This document shows, piece by piece, positions 17,053-24,928 of a DNA stretch of 64,000 nt. A model generated the notes under the pieces. The model was not told where the DNA came from, did not search any database, and saw nothing but the letters and a program-made list of their open reading frames with translations. Position 1 is the first letter of the stretch, and each line of letters begins with the position of its first letter. The stretch is from Micromonospora endolithica. GTDB lineage: Bacteria; Actinomycetota; Actinomycetes; Mycobacteriales; Micromonosporaceae. A program made the position numbers and the translations under genes. Where the stretch lies: assembly GCF_003626595.1 (NCBI RefSeq), contig NZ_RBAK01000004.1:1-64000 (forward strand), in the 5' to 3' direction.

Positions 17053-17793
17053 ATGACGACTGCCCCGCACCTCGATGGCCGGTGGTTGCGGCGAATTCAG
17101 CCGCGTGCCGCCACCGTCCGCCTGGTCTGTTTCCCGCACGCCGGCGGCTCGGCCGGCTACTTCGCCGCACTGGCCGAGCGGCTGCCCGGGGTCGAGGTGC
17201 TGGCGGTGCAGTACCCGGGCCGGCAGGACCGCCTGCACGAGGGCTGCGCGCCGACGCTCGCCGGGCTGGCCGACGACCTGGCCGGCGTACTGCGCGAGGC
17301 GGACCGCGGCCCGTGGGCGTTCTTCGGGCACAGCATGGGCGCGATCGTCGCCTTCGAGGTGGCGCGGCGGCTGACCGGCCGGCCGGCGCCGGTGCACCTG
17401 TTCGCCTCCGGTTATCAGGCGCCGTCGAGGCTGCGCGGTGGCAGCGTGCACCGCGGCGAGGACGACGACGTCCTGGCGGAGCTGCGGACGGCCGGCGGCA
17501 CCGACCCGCAGTGGCTGGCCGATCCCGCGCTGCGCGCCCTGCTGCTACCCACGGTGCGCGGCGACTACCGGGTGGTCGAGACGCACCCCCGGTCGCGCGC
17601 GACGGTGGACTGCCCGATCACGATGCTGATGGGTACCGACGATCCGCACACCACGCCCGGCGAGGCGGCGGCCTGGGCCGAGCACACCACCGGCGCGTTC
17701 GACCTGCGGGTGTTCGAGGGCGGCCACTTCTTCCTGGACCGCCGCGTCGCCGAGCTCGGCTCGCTGATCACCGCCGCCCTGACGGACGGCTGA
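17053..17793 (+). CDS. Type II (editing) thioesterase, GrsT/RifR family
   Basis: 246 residues, alpha/beta hydrolase. The nucleophile Ser is in GHSMGAIVAFE, the FPHAGGS oxyanion block is near the N-terminus and the catalytic His in GGHFFL near the C-terminus. Such enzymes clear stalled or mis-primed acyl groups from PKS/NRPS carrier domains. ATG 17053 is chosen over an in-frame upstream ATG at 16855 because the family starts near RWLRRIQPR and the promoter ends at 17045. Three bases separate its stop from the stop of the convergent NRPS gene. Confidence 0.94.
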   Translation: MTTAPHLDGRWLRRIQPRAATVRLVCFPHAGGSAGYFAALAERLPGVEVLAVQYPGRQDRLHEGCAPTLAGLADDLAGVLREADRGPWAFFGHSMGAIVAFEVARRLTGRPAPVHLFASGYQAPSRLRGGSVHRGEDDDVLAELRTAGGTDPQWLADPALRALLLPTVRGDYRVVETHPRSRATVDCPITMLMGTDDPHTTPGEAAAWAEHTTGAFDLRVFEGGHFFLDRRVAELGSLITAALTDG

Positions 17794-17796
17794 GCG

Positions 17797-20700
17797 TCAC
17801 GCCGCCTGGCGCACCCGGATCTGCGCGGCCAGAGCGGCCGGCGCCGGCGCGGCGAACAGATCGGCCAGCGCCACCGGCACCCCGAGCGTCTCCTCGATCT
17901 GCTGCACCAGCTGGGCGCCGAGCAGGGAATGCCCGCCCTCGATGAAGAAGTTCGACTCCACGGTCAGGTCGTCGCGGCCGAGCAGGCGCCGCCAGAGCAG
18001 CAGCAAGGATCCGGCCAGCTCGTCGTCGCCGTCGGGGGCGGTGTCCACCGCGGCCGGGACGGCCGGCGTCGCTCCGGCCGCGGCCCGCCGCTCCAGCTCC
18101 GGATAATCGATCTTCTCGTTGGCGTTCACCGGCAGCGCGCCCACCACCACGAACGACTGGGGGAGCGCGGAGTGCGGCAGTTCGCCCCGGCTGAACTCCC
18201 ACAGCCGGTCCAGCGGCAGGTCCTCGTCGGCCTCGACGAAGACCACCAGCCGCCCGTCGGCGCTGCGGTCGCCGACCACCACGGCCGCCGCGGCGCGCAC
18301 CCGGGGGTGGCCGAGGATCACCGCCTCCACCTCGCCCAGCTCGATCCGGTTGCCGCGCAGCTTCACCTGCCGGTCGGCCCGGCCGAACAGCTCCAGCGTG
18401 CCGTCCGGCAGCCAGCGCCCGGTGTCCCCGGACCGGTAGAACCGGCCGTACACCAGGTGCTCGCCGAACCGCTGCGCATTCAGCTCGGGGCGGCCGTGAT
18501 AGCCGAGCGCGACGCCGTCCCCGGCGATGCAGACCTCTCCGCGTACGCCCACCGGCAGCTCCCGTCCGTCCGGGGCCAATACCATCATCCGGGTGTTCGC
18601 GATCGGCGCGCCGATGTCGAGCCGCTCGCCGAGCACGGGCGGCAGCACTCCCCACGTACACCAGGTGGTGGTTTCGGTGGGGCCGTAGGCGTGGTGCACC
18701 TCGCAGCCGGTGTCGAGCAGTCGCTGCGCCAGCGGCACCGGCACCACCTCGGCGCCGATCACCACCTTGATCCCGGCCAGCACGTCGGCGACGTCGTCGA
18801 GCACCAGGCGGAAGGTCGTCGGGGTGCCTTGGACGACGACCGGGCGGTAGCGCTCGATCAGCGCGCGCAGCACCCTTCCGTCGGTGCGTGCCGAGTCCGG
18901 CGCGACCACGATGTGCCCGCCGGAGTACAGCGGCACGTAGTGCTCCAGATTCGCCATGTCGAACGCGAACGTCGTCGTCCACAGCGTCCCGTCGCCCGCA
19001 CCGATGCCCAGCCGCTCGGTGTAGTCGCCCGCTATGTTGCTGATGGCCCGGTGCGGCAACAGCGCGCCCTTCGGCCGCCCGGTCGACCCGGACGTGTAGA
19101 TCAGGTATGCCGCCGACTCCGGGTCGGTATCCGGCGCCGGCCCGGGCTCAGCGGCCGGCGCGTCGTCGATCCGCGGCAGCGCCAGCACCGCCGTGCCCGG
19201 CTGCCGAGGCGCCAGGTCCCGGTCCGTGACGATCACGGTCGCGCCGGAATCAGCGAGCAGATAGCTCACCCGCTGGGCCGGGTGTTCCGGGTCCACCGGC
19301 AGATAGGCGGCGCCGGCCAGCCACACGCCGAGGACGACCGCGGTCAGCTCAGGGCTGCGGGTCGTCATGATCGCCACCACGTCACCGGGCGCGACCCCGG
19401 CGGCCAGCAGCAGATCGCGGTTGTGCCGGGCGGCGTCCCACAATCGGCCGTAGGTGACCTCGCGGTCCCCGTCGCGCATCCCGATCGCGTCCGGGGTGCG
19501 GCAGGCGTGGCCGTGCACGGCGGCCGGCACGTCCGACGGGCTGAACGAGCGGGCGGTGTCGTTCGCCGCCGCGATCACGTGGCGGTCCGCGGGGCTCCAC
19601 ACGAGCAGCTCGCCGAGCGGCCGGTCGGCGTCCGGGCCGGCGCTGAGCAGCAGTGCCTCGTACCGTTCCACCAGGGCGCGCACCTCGGGCTCGGTGAACT
19701 TCTCGGCGGAGTAGCGCGCGAAGACGCGGATCTCCTGCGGCGAGGTCTGCACGAAGAACTCGAGGTCGAACTTGCTGTAGCCGTTCTCCACCACCAGCTG
19801 GCGGGCGGGCAGGCCGGCCACCGTGAAGCCGGACACGTCCGGCTGCGGGAAGTAGTTGAACAGGTGGCGGCAGAGCCGGTTGCGCCAGGACGCGGTGCCC
19901 TGCGGGGCCAGCTCGGGCACGCTGTCGACCGGGACCCCGGCGTGGGCCAGCGCGCCGAAGTAGACGTCGCGGGCCTGCCGCACCAGGCCGCGGAACGTGT
20001 CCCGCGGATCCACCCGAACCCGCAGCGGCAGCACGTTGGTGTGGTGACCGACGGCGCGCGGCGTCTCCCGCGGGCGCACGCTCACCGGCGAGCCGACGGC
20101 CAGGTCCGGCCCGGCGCCGTGCGCGGCGAGCAGCACGTCGAACGCGGCGAGCAGCACCGCCGCCTCCGGGGCCCGCAGCGCGGCGGGCAGCCTCCGGACG
20201 GTGTCCCGGGCCTCCGCCGACAGCACGTGGGTGAGATAGGCGCCGTGCAGGGTGGGCCGGGCCGGGTCGTCGGCGCCGCACCACAGGTCCAGCGCGTCAG
20301 GATCGTAGCCGGACAGCTGGTCACGCCACCAGGCGACATCGGCGGCGGACGGTTCCGGCTCGTGGTACGGGGCGACCGGGGTCAGCAGCTCCGGCGGCAC
20401 CGGGCGACCGGCGGCCAGGGCCGCGTACGCGGTGGCCAGCTCCTCGATCAGCAGGGCGCCGGAGATGATGTCGTACACCAGGTGGTGGAACGCGAGGCAG
20501 ACGATGTCGCCGTCGCGGTGGCGGAACAGCCCGGCGCGCACCAGCGGCCGCCCGTCGAGCACGAACCGCTGGGTGAGCCACGGCCGAAGACCCAGGTCGG
20601 GCTCCGCGGCGTCCGGCTGGAACGCCTCGATCACCTCGAGGGGAACCGGGAACCCGTCGGCCGGGATCACGCCCTTGGCCAGCTCCGCGCCGGCCGCGAT

Positions 20701-20916
20701 GTAGCCGGTTCGCAACACATCGTGCCGGCGCAGCAGCACGGCGAGCGCGGCACGCAGCACGTCCGCGTCGAGCTTGCCCTCGACCTGAAAGGCGAGCGCG
20801 AGGTTGTTCGCGGCGCTGTCCGGCACCAGCCGGTCCAGCAGCCACATCGCCTCTTCCTTGCGGCTGGCCGGAATCAGGTCCCGCGGAACTCCGGCGACAT
20901 GCGATACGGGTGCCAT
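17797..20916 (-). CDS. NRPS module, condensation-adenylation-carrier (C-A-PCP)
   Basis: 1,039 residues. C domain ~15-440 with HHLVYD (His145, Asp149); A domain ~455-900 with IYTSGSTGRPKG, AYGPTETT, SGDTGRW and the motif-A10 Lys region NANEKIDY; PCP ~955-1030 with Ser997 in GGHSLLG. There is no TE or reductase domain, so release needs a separate enzyme. The A4 region reads FDMANLE; its Asp suggests an alpha-amino acid, but the residue cannot be named by eye. With the Cys-triad hydrolase at 21074 the simplest role is to condense the finished polyketide with an amino acid before Dieckmann closure to a tetramic acid. The predicted transcript starts at the ATG. Confidence 0.95.
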   Translation of the reverse strand: MAPVSHVAGVPRDLIPASRKEEAMWLLDRLVPDSAANNLALAFQVEGKLDADVLRAALAVLLRRHDVLRTGYIAAGAELAKGVIPADGFPVPLEVIEAFQPDAAEPDLGLRPWLTQRFVLDGRPLVRAGLFRHRDGDIVCLAFHHLVYDIISGALLIEELATAYAALAAGRPVPPELLTPVAPYHEPEPSAADVAWWRDQLSGYDPDALDLWCGADDPARPTLHGAYLTHVLSAEARDTVRRLPAALRAPEAAVLLAAFDVLLAAHGAGPDLAVGSPVSVRPRETPRAVGHHTNVLPLRVRVDPRDTFRGLVRQARDVYFGALAHAGVPVDSVPELAPQGTASWRNRLCRHLFNYFPQPDVSGFTVAGLPARQLVVENGYSKFDLEFFVQTSPQEIRVFARYSAEKFTEPEVRALVERYEALLLSAGPDADRPLGELLVWSPADRHVIAAANDTARSFSPSDVPAAVHGHACRTPDAIGMRDGDREVTYGRLWDAARHNRDLLLAAGVAPGDVVAIMTTRSPELTAVVLGVWLAGAAYLPVDPEHPAQRVSYLLADSGATVIVTDRDLAPRQPGTAVLALPRIDDAPAAEPGPAPDTDPESAAYLIYTSGSTGRPKGALLPHRAISNIAGDYTERLGIGAGDGTLWTTTFAFDMANLEHYVPLYSGGHIVVAPDSARTDGRVLRALIERYRPVVVQGTPTTFRLVLDDVADVLAGIKVVIGAEVVPVPLAQRLLDTGCEVHHAYGPTETTTWCTWGVLPPVLGERLDIGAPIANTRMMVLAPDGRELPVGVRGEVCIAGDGVALGYHGRPELNAQRFGEHLVYGRFYRSGDTGRWLPDGTLELFGRADRQVKLRGNRIELGEVEAVILGHPRVRAAAAVVVGDRSADGRLVVFVEADEDLPLDRLWEFSRGELPHSALPQSFVVVGALPVNANEKIDYPELERRAAAGATPAVPAAVDTAPDGDDELAGSLLLLWRRLLGRDDLTVESNFFIEGGHSLLGAQLVQQIEETLGVPVALADLFAAPAPAALAAQIRVRQAA

Positions 20917-20922
20917 GCCGGA

Positions 20923-20958
20923 ACGATATGAGCGCGCACCGGGGCCTCAGTACCCCTA
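20923..20958 (-). promoter_or_regulatory. Regulon-type promoter of the NRPS gene (TAGGGG, 30 bp, TATCGT)
   Basis: Minus strand: TAGGGGTA (20958-20951), then TATCGT (20928-20923), first bases 30 bp apart. The -10 ends seven bases before the ATG at 20916, predicting a leaderless mRNA. The same TATCGT hexamer at the same distance precedes the acyl-CoA dehydrogenase gene. Confidence 0.7.
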
Positions 20959-20989
20959 GCGGACGGGGCTCCGGCGCCGCCCGGCCGGA

Positions 20990-21035
20990 TAAGGGTGCGG
21001 CAGGGGTGGGGCGCCGCGAATCCGGCTCCTACGCT
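20990..21035 (+). promoter_or_regulatory. Regulon-type promoter of the Dieckmann cyclase gene (CAGGGG, 29 bp, TACGCT)
   Basis: TAAGGGT (20990) and CAGGGGT (21001) are spaced 11 bp. TACGCT begins at 21030, 29 bp after the second box. The only other CAGGGG member, upstream of the hydroxyacyl-CoA dehydrogenase gene, also has 29 bp and TACG as the start of its -10. Confidence 0.6.
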
Positions 21036-21073
21036 CGTAATCGGCCCCAGCCGGCCCTGCCGTGAGGATGAGT

Positions 21074-21892
21074 ATGAAGGAATCAGGCGCGTGGAAGGCC
21101 CTGGCCAACGGCGACCGGGCGACACCCGTCGTGCTGGCCGTCGATTTCGACACCACCGGCCGGCCCGAGGCGACGTTCGCCGCCTTGGCCGGCACCATGA
21201 ACCGGCCCGAGCCGATCTGGCACACGTTGCCGCCGGCGCCCGGCTCACCCGAGGCGTCCACCGGTGCCGGCTACGTCGAGCACTGGATCCGCGACCTGGC
21301 CGCGGAGCGGGCGCCGGTCAAGGCGGTGCTCGGCTTCTGCGCCGGTTCGGTGTACGCCGCGGCGCTCGCCGATCGCATCGCCGCCTGGCAGGACCCGCCG
21401 CTCGTCGTGATCTTCGACCCGGAGCTGCTCAACTCGCAGATCCTGATGTGGCAGTTCCAGAAGGTTTCCGGGTTCATGGCGGGCACGCTGTCCGCCGCCG
21501 AGATCGCCGAGGCCCGCCGGATCGGGCAGCAGGCGTTCGAGTACAGCACCGGCCCGGTCGACCTGAAGGACCGGCTGATCACGCTGATGCACGACTTCGG
21601 CGATCCGGCGCTGGCCCGGGCCGGCCTGGACGCCACCCGGCGGGCCGAGCTGTTCGGCGTGTTCTCGGGCTTTCTCGGCTATCTCGCCCTGGCGAGCGAG
21701 CTGGATCCCCGTGAGCGCTGGCGCGAAGCGGTCGCGTTCTCCTCCAACACCCCGCTGAGCGGCCTGAACGCGATGCGGGCCAACGGTGTGGAGGTGGCGG
21801 TCGCCAAGGAGGTGCACTGCCCGGTGGAGCATGCCGGGATGCTGGCCGACCGGCGGCTCGCCGAGGCCGTCGCCGAACTGCTGGACAACTGA
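21074..21892 (+). CDS. Discrete Dieckmann cyclase, TrdC/SlgL/NcmC-type (tetramate-forming, Cys triad)
   Basis: 272 residues from ATG 21074 (in-frame ATG 21068 and GTG 21062 are alternatives; GAGG precedes 21074). The fold reads as alpha/beta hydrolase, but the nucleophile elbow is GFCAGS with Cys89 instead of Ser. Asp115 in IFDPELL and His253 in PVEHAGM complete a Cys-Asp-His triad at the spacing I recall for NcmC, a member of the discrete Dieckmann cyclase family. These release beta-ketoacyl-aminoacyl-PCP intermediates as tetramic or pyridone rings. It lies directly behind the NRPS promoter region and is under the same type of promoter. Alternative: another cysteine-type thioesterase. Confidence 0.83.
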   Translation: MKESGAWKALANGDRATPVVLAVDFDTTGRPEATFAALAGTMNRPEPIWHTLPPAPGSPEASTGAGYVEHWIRDLAAERAPVKAVLGFCAGSVYAAALADRIAAWQDPPLVVIFDPELLNSQILMWQFQKVSGFMAGTLSAAEIAEARRIGQQAFEYSTGPVDLKDRLITLMHDFGDPALARAGLDATRRAELFGVFSGFLGYLALASELDPRERWREAVAFSSNTPLSGLNAMRANGVEVAVAKEVHCPVEHAGMLADRRLAEAVAELLDN

Positions 21893-21929
21893 CCACGGGC
21901 CGGACAACCGGCCGGGAAGGCTGAAGCAC

Positions 21930-22244
21930 ATGGACCTCAAGGGAGAGTGGGCGATCGTCGCCCACACGCCGAAGGGCGACTTCGACTGGAAGCTGTCGAT
22001 GGAACCGGACGGCGACAGCTTCACCGGCACTCTCGACCTGGTGGAGAGCAAGGTGGCGCTGGAGGAGGGCAGGGTCGAGGGCAACCGGCTCTCCTGGAAG
22101 TCGACCCTGGTGGTGCCCCGGAAGCTGCGCTTCTCCGGGAACGCCACGATCGAGGGCGACGAGATCTTCGGGGAGATCCGGATGGGTGCCTTCGGGGTCC
22201 GCTCGTTCGGCGGGCGCCGCGTCGCCACCGAGCCGGCCGGCTGA
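21930..22244 (+). CDS. Small beta-rich protein of unknown function beside the Dieckmann cyclase
   Basis: 104 residues, 37 bp after the Dieckmann cyclase stop and so probably co-transcribed. The pattern is of short alternating strands with repeated Gly turns (GEWAIV, DSFTGTLDL, NRLSWKSTL, GDEIFGEI, GAFGVRSFGGRR), like a half-calycin or lipocalin-like barrel. I do not recognise a named family member. Small beta-barrel proteins catalyse spiro or decalin cycloadditions in some tetramate/tetronate pathways (PyrI4, AbyU), but no sequence similarity to those is visible. Function is unassigned. Confidence 0.75.
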   Translation: MDLKGEWAIVAHTPKGDFDWKLSMEPDGDSFTGTLDLVESKVALEEGRVEGNRLSWKSTLVVPRKLRFSGNATIEGDEIFGEIRMGAFGVRSFGGRRVATEPAG

Positions 22245-22263
22245 GCCGGTCGCCGCATCGCAC

Positions 22264-22295
22264 GAAAGGGCCGGCCCATCGAGGCCGGTCCTTTC
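22264..22295. terminator. Bidirectional hairpin terminator
   Basis: A 12-bp stem, GAAAGGGCCGGC (22264-22275) pairing with GCCGGTCCTTTC (22284-22295) with one G-T pair and an 8-nt loop. It lies between the convergent small beta-rich gene (+) and the P450 gene (-), with A- and T-rich stem ends on either strand. Confidence 0.75.
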
Positions 22296-22300
22296 CGTCG

Positions 22301-23488
22301 TCAGCGCACGGACACGCGTACCGGCAGCGCGTCCAGGCTGTTCATGACGATGGTCGGCGTCCAGTGGAGCTTCTCGGCCGGCACCGCGAGCTCGATCGAC
22401 GGGAACCGCCGCAGCAGCGTGCCGATCGCCGTCTCGGCTTCCAACCGGGCCAGCGGGGCGCCGACGCAGTGGTGGATGCCGCGGCCGAAGGCGAGGTGCC
22501 GGTGCGCGTGCTCCCGGTTGACGTCCAGCCGGTCCGGATCCGGGAACACCGTCTCGTCCCGGTTGGCCGAGCCGAGAGCCGCGATGACCATCGCGCCCTT
22601 CGGCACCGGCGTGCCGGCGATCTCCAGGTCTTCCACGGCCCAGCGCGCGGTCGCCCGGTCCAGCGGCGCATCGTACCGCAGGAACTCCTCGATCGCGGCC
22701 GGGAGCAGCTCCGTTCGGGCCCGCACCTGCTCGAGCTGGCCGGGGTGGCGCAACAGGGCCAGGACGCCGTTCGCGATCAGGCTCACCGTGGTCTCGTGAC
22801 CGGCCACGATGAGCAGGATGGCGGTGCCGATCAGCTCCTGCGGGGAGAGCCGGTCGTCGGCCTCCGCGGCGACCAGCGCGCTGAACAGGTCGTCGCCGGG
22901 GTGCGCGCGTTTGGCCTCCATCAGGTCGCTCAGGTAGGCGCTGAACTCGCGTACGCCGTCCGCCTTGCCCGGCGAGCCGAGCGGCTGGAGAATCGCTCGC
23001 GTCCAGGCCCGGAACCGCTCCTGGTCGGCTTGCGGGATGCCCAGCAGGCCGGAGATCACGATGATCGGCAGCGGGACCGCGTAGGCCGGCAGCAGGTCCA
23101 CCTCGCCGGTCCCGTCGGTCAGGTCCCGCGCGATGTCGTCCACGAGCCGGTCGGCGAGCCGCTGGACGGCCGGGCGCATCGACTCCACCCGCCGCATGGT
23201 GAACTCCCGGGCGAGCAGCTTTCGCAGCCGTGTGTGCTCGGGCGGATCGCTGGCCAGCAGGTGCCCGCCCAGATTCCCGCCCTCCCGAGGCATGCCGGCG
23301 CCACCGGCCGCGAGCATCGCGGCGCCGTGCCGCGGGTTCTTGCCGAGCCGGGCGTCGGTCAGCGCCTCGCTCACCTCGGCGAAGCGCGTGACGAGGAAGG
23401 TCTCCATCCCGTTCGGCTGCCGTACCCGGGACACCGGGCATTCTCCGCGCAGTTGGGCGTACCTCCGGTAGGTCTCCGGGTCGGTCAA
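22301..23488 (-). CDS. Cytochrome P450 monooxygenase (TTG start)
   Basis: 395 residues. I-helix AGHETT, K-helix ExxR (EEFLR) and the haem loop FGRGIHHCVGAPLAR are intact, so it should be catalytically active rather than a glycosyltransferase helper. The start is TTG at 23488, overlapping the upstream stop as TTGA. A GGAGGAG site lies eight bases before it, inside the end of the upstream dehydratase gene, and no in-frame ATG/GTG gives a sensible N-terminus (LTDPETYRRY). Likely hydroxylates the polyketide, tetramate or a sugar; the substrate is not readable. Confidence 0.93.
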   Translation of the reverse strand: MTDPETYRRYAQLRGECPVSRVRQPNGMETFLVTRFAEVSEALTDARLGKNPRHGAAMLAAGGAGMPREGGNLGGHLLASDPPEHTRLRKLLAREFTMRRVESMRPAVQRLADRLVDDIARDLTDGTGEVDLLPAYAVPLPIIVISGLLGIPQADQERFRAWTRAILQPLGSPGKADGVREFSAYLSDLMEAKRAHPGDDLFSALVAAEADDRLSPQELIGTAILLIVAGHETTVSLIANGVLALLRHPGQLEQVRARTELLPAAIEEFLRYDAPLDRATARWAVEDLEIAGTPVPKGAMVIAALGSANRDETVFPDPDRLDVNREHAHRHLAFGRGIHHCVGAPLARLEAETAIGTLLRRFPSIELAVPAEKLHWTPTIVMNSLDALPVRVSVR

Positions 23489-24828
23489 GCCGTGGGCTCC
23501 TCCGCGCTCGTCGCCCGGCCACGCCGGTAGCGGGCGGTGGCGAACTCCCGGATCGAGGCGGCCATGTAGTCGACCATCTCGGTGGTGAGCTTCGGGTGGA
23601 CGCCGATCCAGAACGTACGGTCGGTGATGATGTCGCTGTTGGTGAGGTCGCCAGCGATGCGGTGCGGCCGCCCGATGTAGGCCGGGTGCCGGGTCAGGTT
23701 GCCGCCGAACAGCCGCCGAGTGCCGATCCGGCGGTCCTCCAGGAAGGCCACCAGTTCGTCCCGGCTGAACTCGGCCTCGTGCGTGACGGTCAGCACGAAG
23801 CCGAACCAGCTCGGGTCGCTGTCCCGGGTGGGCCGGGGCATGAGCAGCCCGGGCAGGTCGGCGATCGCGTCGTGCAGGCGCTTCCAGTTGCGCCGCCGGG
23901 CCCGGCCGAACTCCTCCACCTTGGGCAGCTGGGTCAGGCCCAGCGCGGCCTGCAGGTCCGTCGACTTCAGGTTGTAGCCGAGGTGCGAGAAAATGTACTT
24001 GTGGTCGTAGCCGTGCGGCAGCGTCCCCATCTGATAGCTGAAGCGCTTGCGGCACTTGTTGTCCTCGCCCGGCTCGCACCAGCAGTCGCGTCCCCAGTCG
24101 CGCAGTGACTCGACGATCCGGGCCAGCACCAGGTTGTCCGTCACGACGGCGCCGCCCTCGCCGGTGGTGATGTGGTGGGCGGGGTAGAAGCTGATCGTGC
24201 TGAGCGCGCCGAAGGTGCCGGTGCGCTTTCCCCGATAGGTGGAGCCGACCGCGTCGCAGTTGTCCTCCACGAGCAGCAGGTCGTGGTCGTCGGCCAGCTG
24301 GGCGATCTCCTCGGCGGCGAACGGGTTGCCGAGCGCGTGCGCGATCATGATGGCCTTGGTACGCGGCCCGATCGCCCCGCGCAGCCGCTCCACGGTGGTG
24401 TTGTACGTGCCGAGTTCGATGTCGACGAACACCGGCACCAGGCCGTTCTGCAGGATCGGGTTGACCGTGGTGGGAAAGCCGGCGGCCACCGTGATCACCT
24501 CGTCGCCGGGCCGCAGGCTGCGGTCCTCGAGCTGGTCCGAGGTGAGCGCGGTGAGCGCCAGCAGGTTGGCCGACGAGCCGGAGTTCGTCATGTGTGCCTT
24601 GCGCGCTCCGATGTACATCGCCATGGCCCGCTCGAACTGCCGGGTGGTGACGCCGGAGGTGAGGCGCAGCTCTATCGCCGCCTCCACCACGGCGACCCGG
24701 TCGTCCTCGTCGAGGACGGCGCCGGCGGACAGCAACGGGGTGACGCCCGGGATGAAGGAGTCGCCGGTCGTCTGCTCCTGGTGGTACTTGCGGATTTGGT
24801 CGAGGACCAGACTCTTCAACTCGCTCAC
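23485..24828 (-). CDS. NDP-4-keto-6-deoxyhexose 3-dehydratase, SpnQ/ColD/RfbH (E1) type
   Basis: 447 residues. SFYPAHHITTGEGG carries His where the aminotransferase fold normally has the PLP Lys, the hallmark of E1/ColD-type 3-dehydrases. A CWC...C cluster (Cys-x-Cys-x7-Cys in GRDCWCEPGEDNKC), plus an upstream Cys, matches the [2Fe-2S] ligands of E1/SpnQ, which need an electron-donating reductase or general ferredoxin/flavodoxin. It removes the 3-OH to give a 3,6-dideoxy or 2,3,6-trideoxy sugar. GTG 24828 follows GGGAG. No E3-type reductase and no 2,3-dehydratase are in the window. Translationally coupled to the P450. Confidence 0.94.
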   Translation of the reverse strand: MSELKSLVLDQIRKYHQEQTTGDSFIPGVTPLLSAGAVLDEDDRVAVVEAAIELRLTSGVTTRQFERAMAMYIGARKAHMTNSGSSANLLALTALTSDQLEDRSLRPGDEVITVAAGFPTTVNPILQNGLVPVFVDIELGTYNTTVERLRGAIGPRTKAIMIAHALGNPFAAEEIAQLADDHDLLLVEDNCDAVGSTYRGKRTGTFGALSTISFYPAHHITTGEGGAVVTDNLVLARIVESLRDWGRDCWCEPGEDNKCRKRFSYQMGTLPHGYDHKYIFSHLGYNLKSTDLQAALGLTQLPKVEEFGRARRRNWKRLHDAIADLPGLLMPRPTRDSDPSWFGFVLTVTHEAEFSRDELVAFLEDRRIGTRRLFGGNLTRHPAYIGRPHRIAGDLTNSDIITDRTFWIGVHPKLTTEMVDYMAASIREFATARYRRGRATSAEEPTA

Positions 24829-24928
24829 AGCGCGCTCCCGCCGGTGTCCGGGGTGGACCGGCCCGCCGGGAGGCGGGAACCGGCCCAGGTATGTGCGGGG
24901 ACCGTAGCCGCGTGGGCTATAGGCCGCC

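Noticed and set aside
22301..23488. P450-like glycosyltransferase activator (DesVIII/EryCII type)
   Set aside because: The haem-ligand Cys (GIHHCVGA) and the AGHETT helix are intact; helper proteins of that type lack the Cys.
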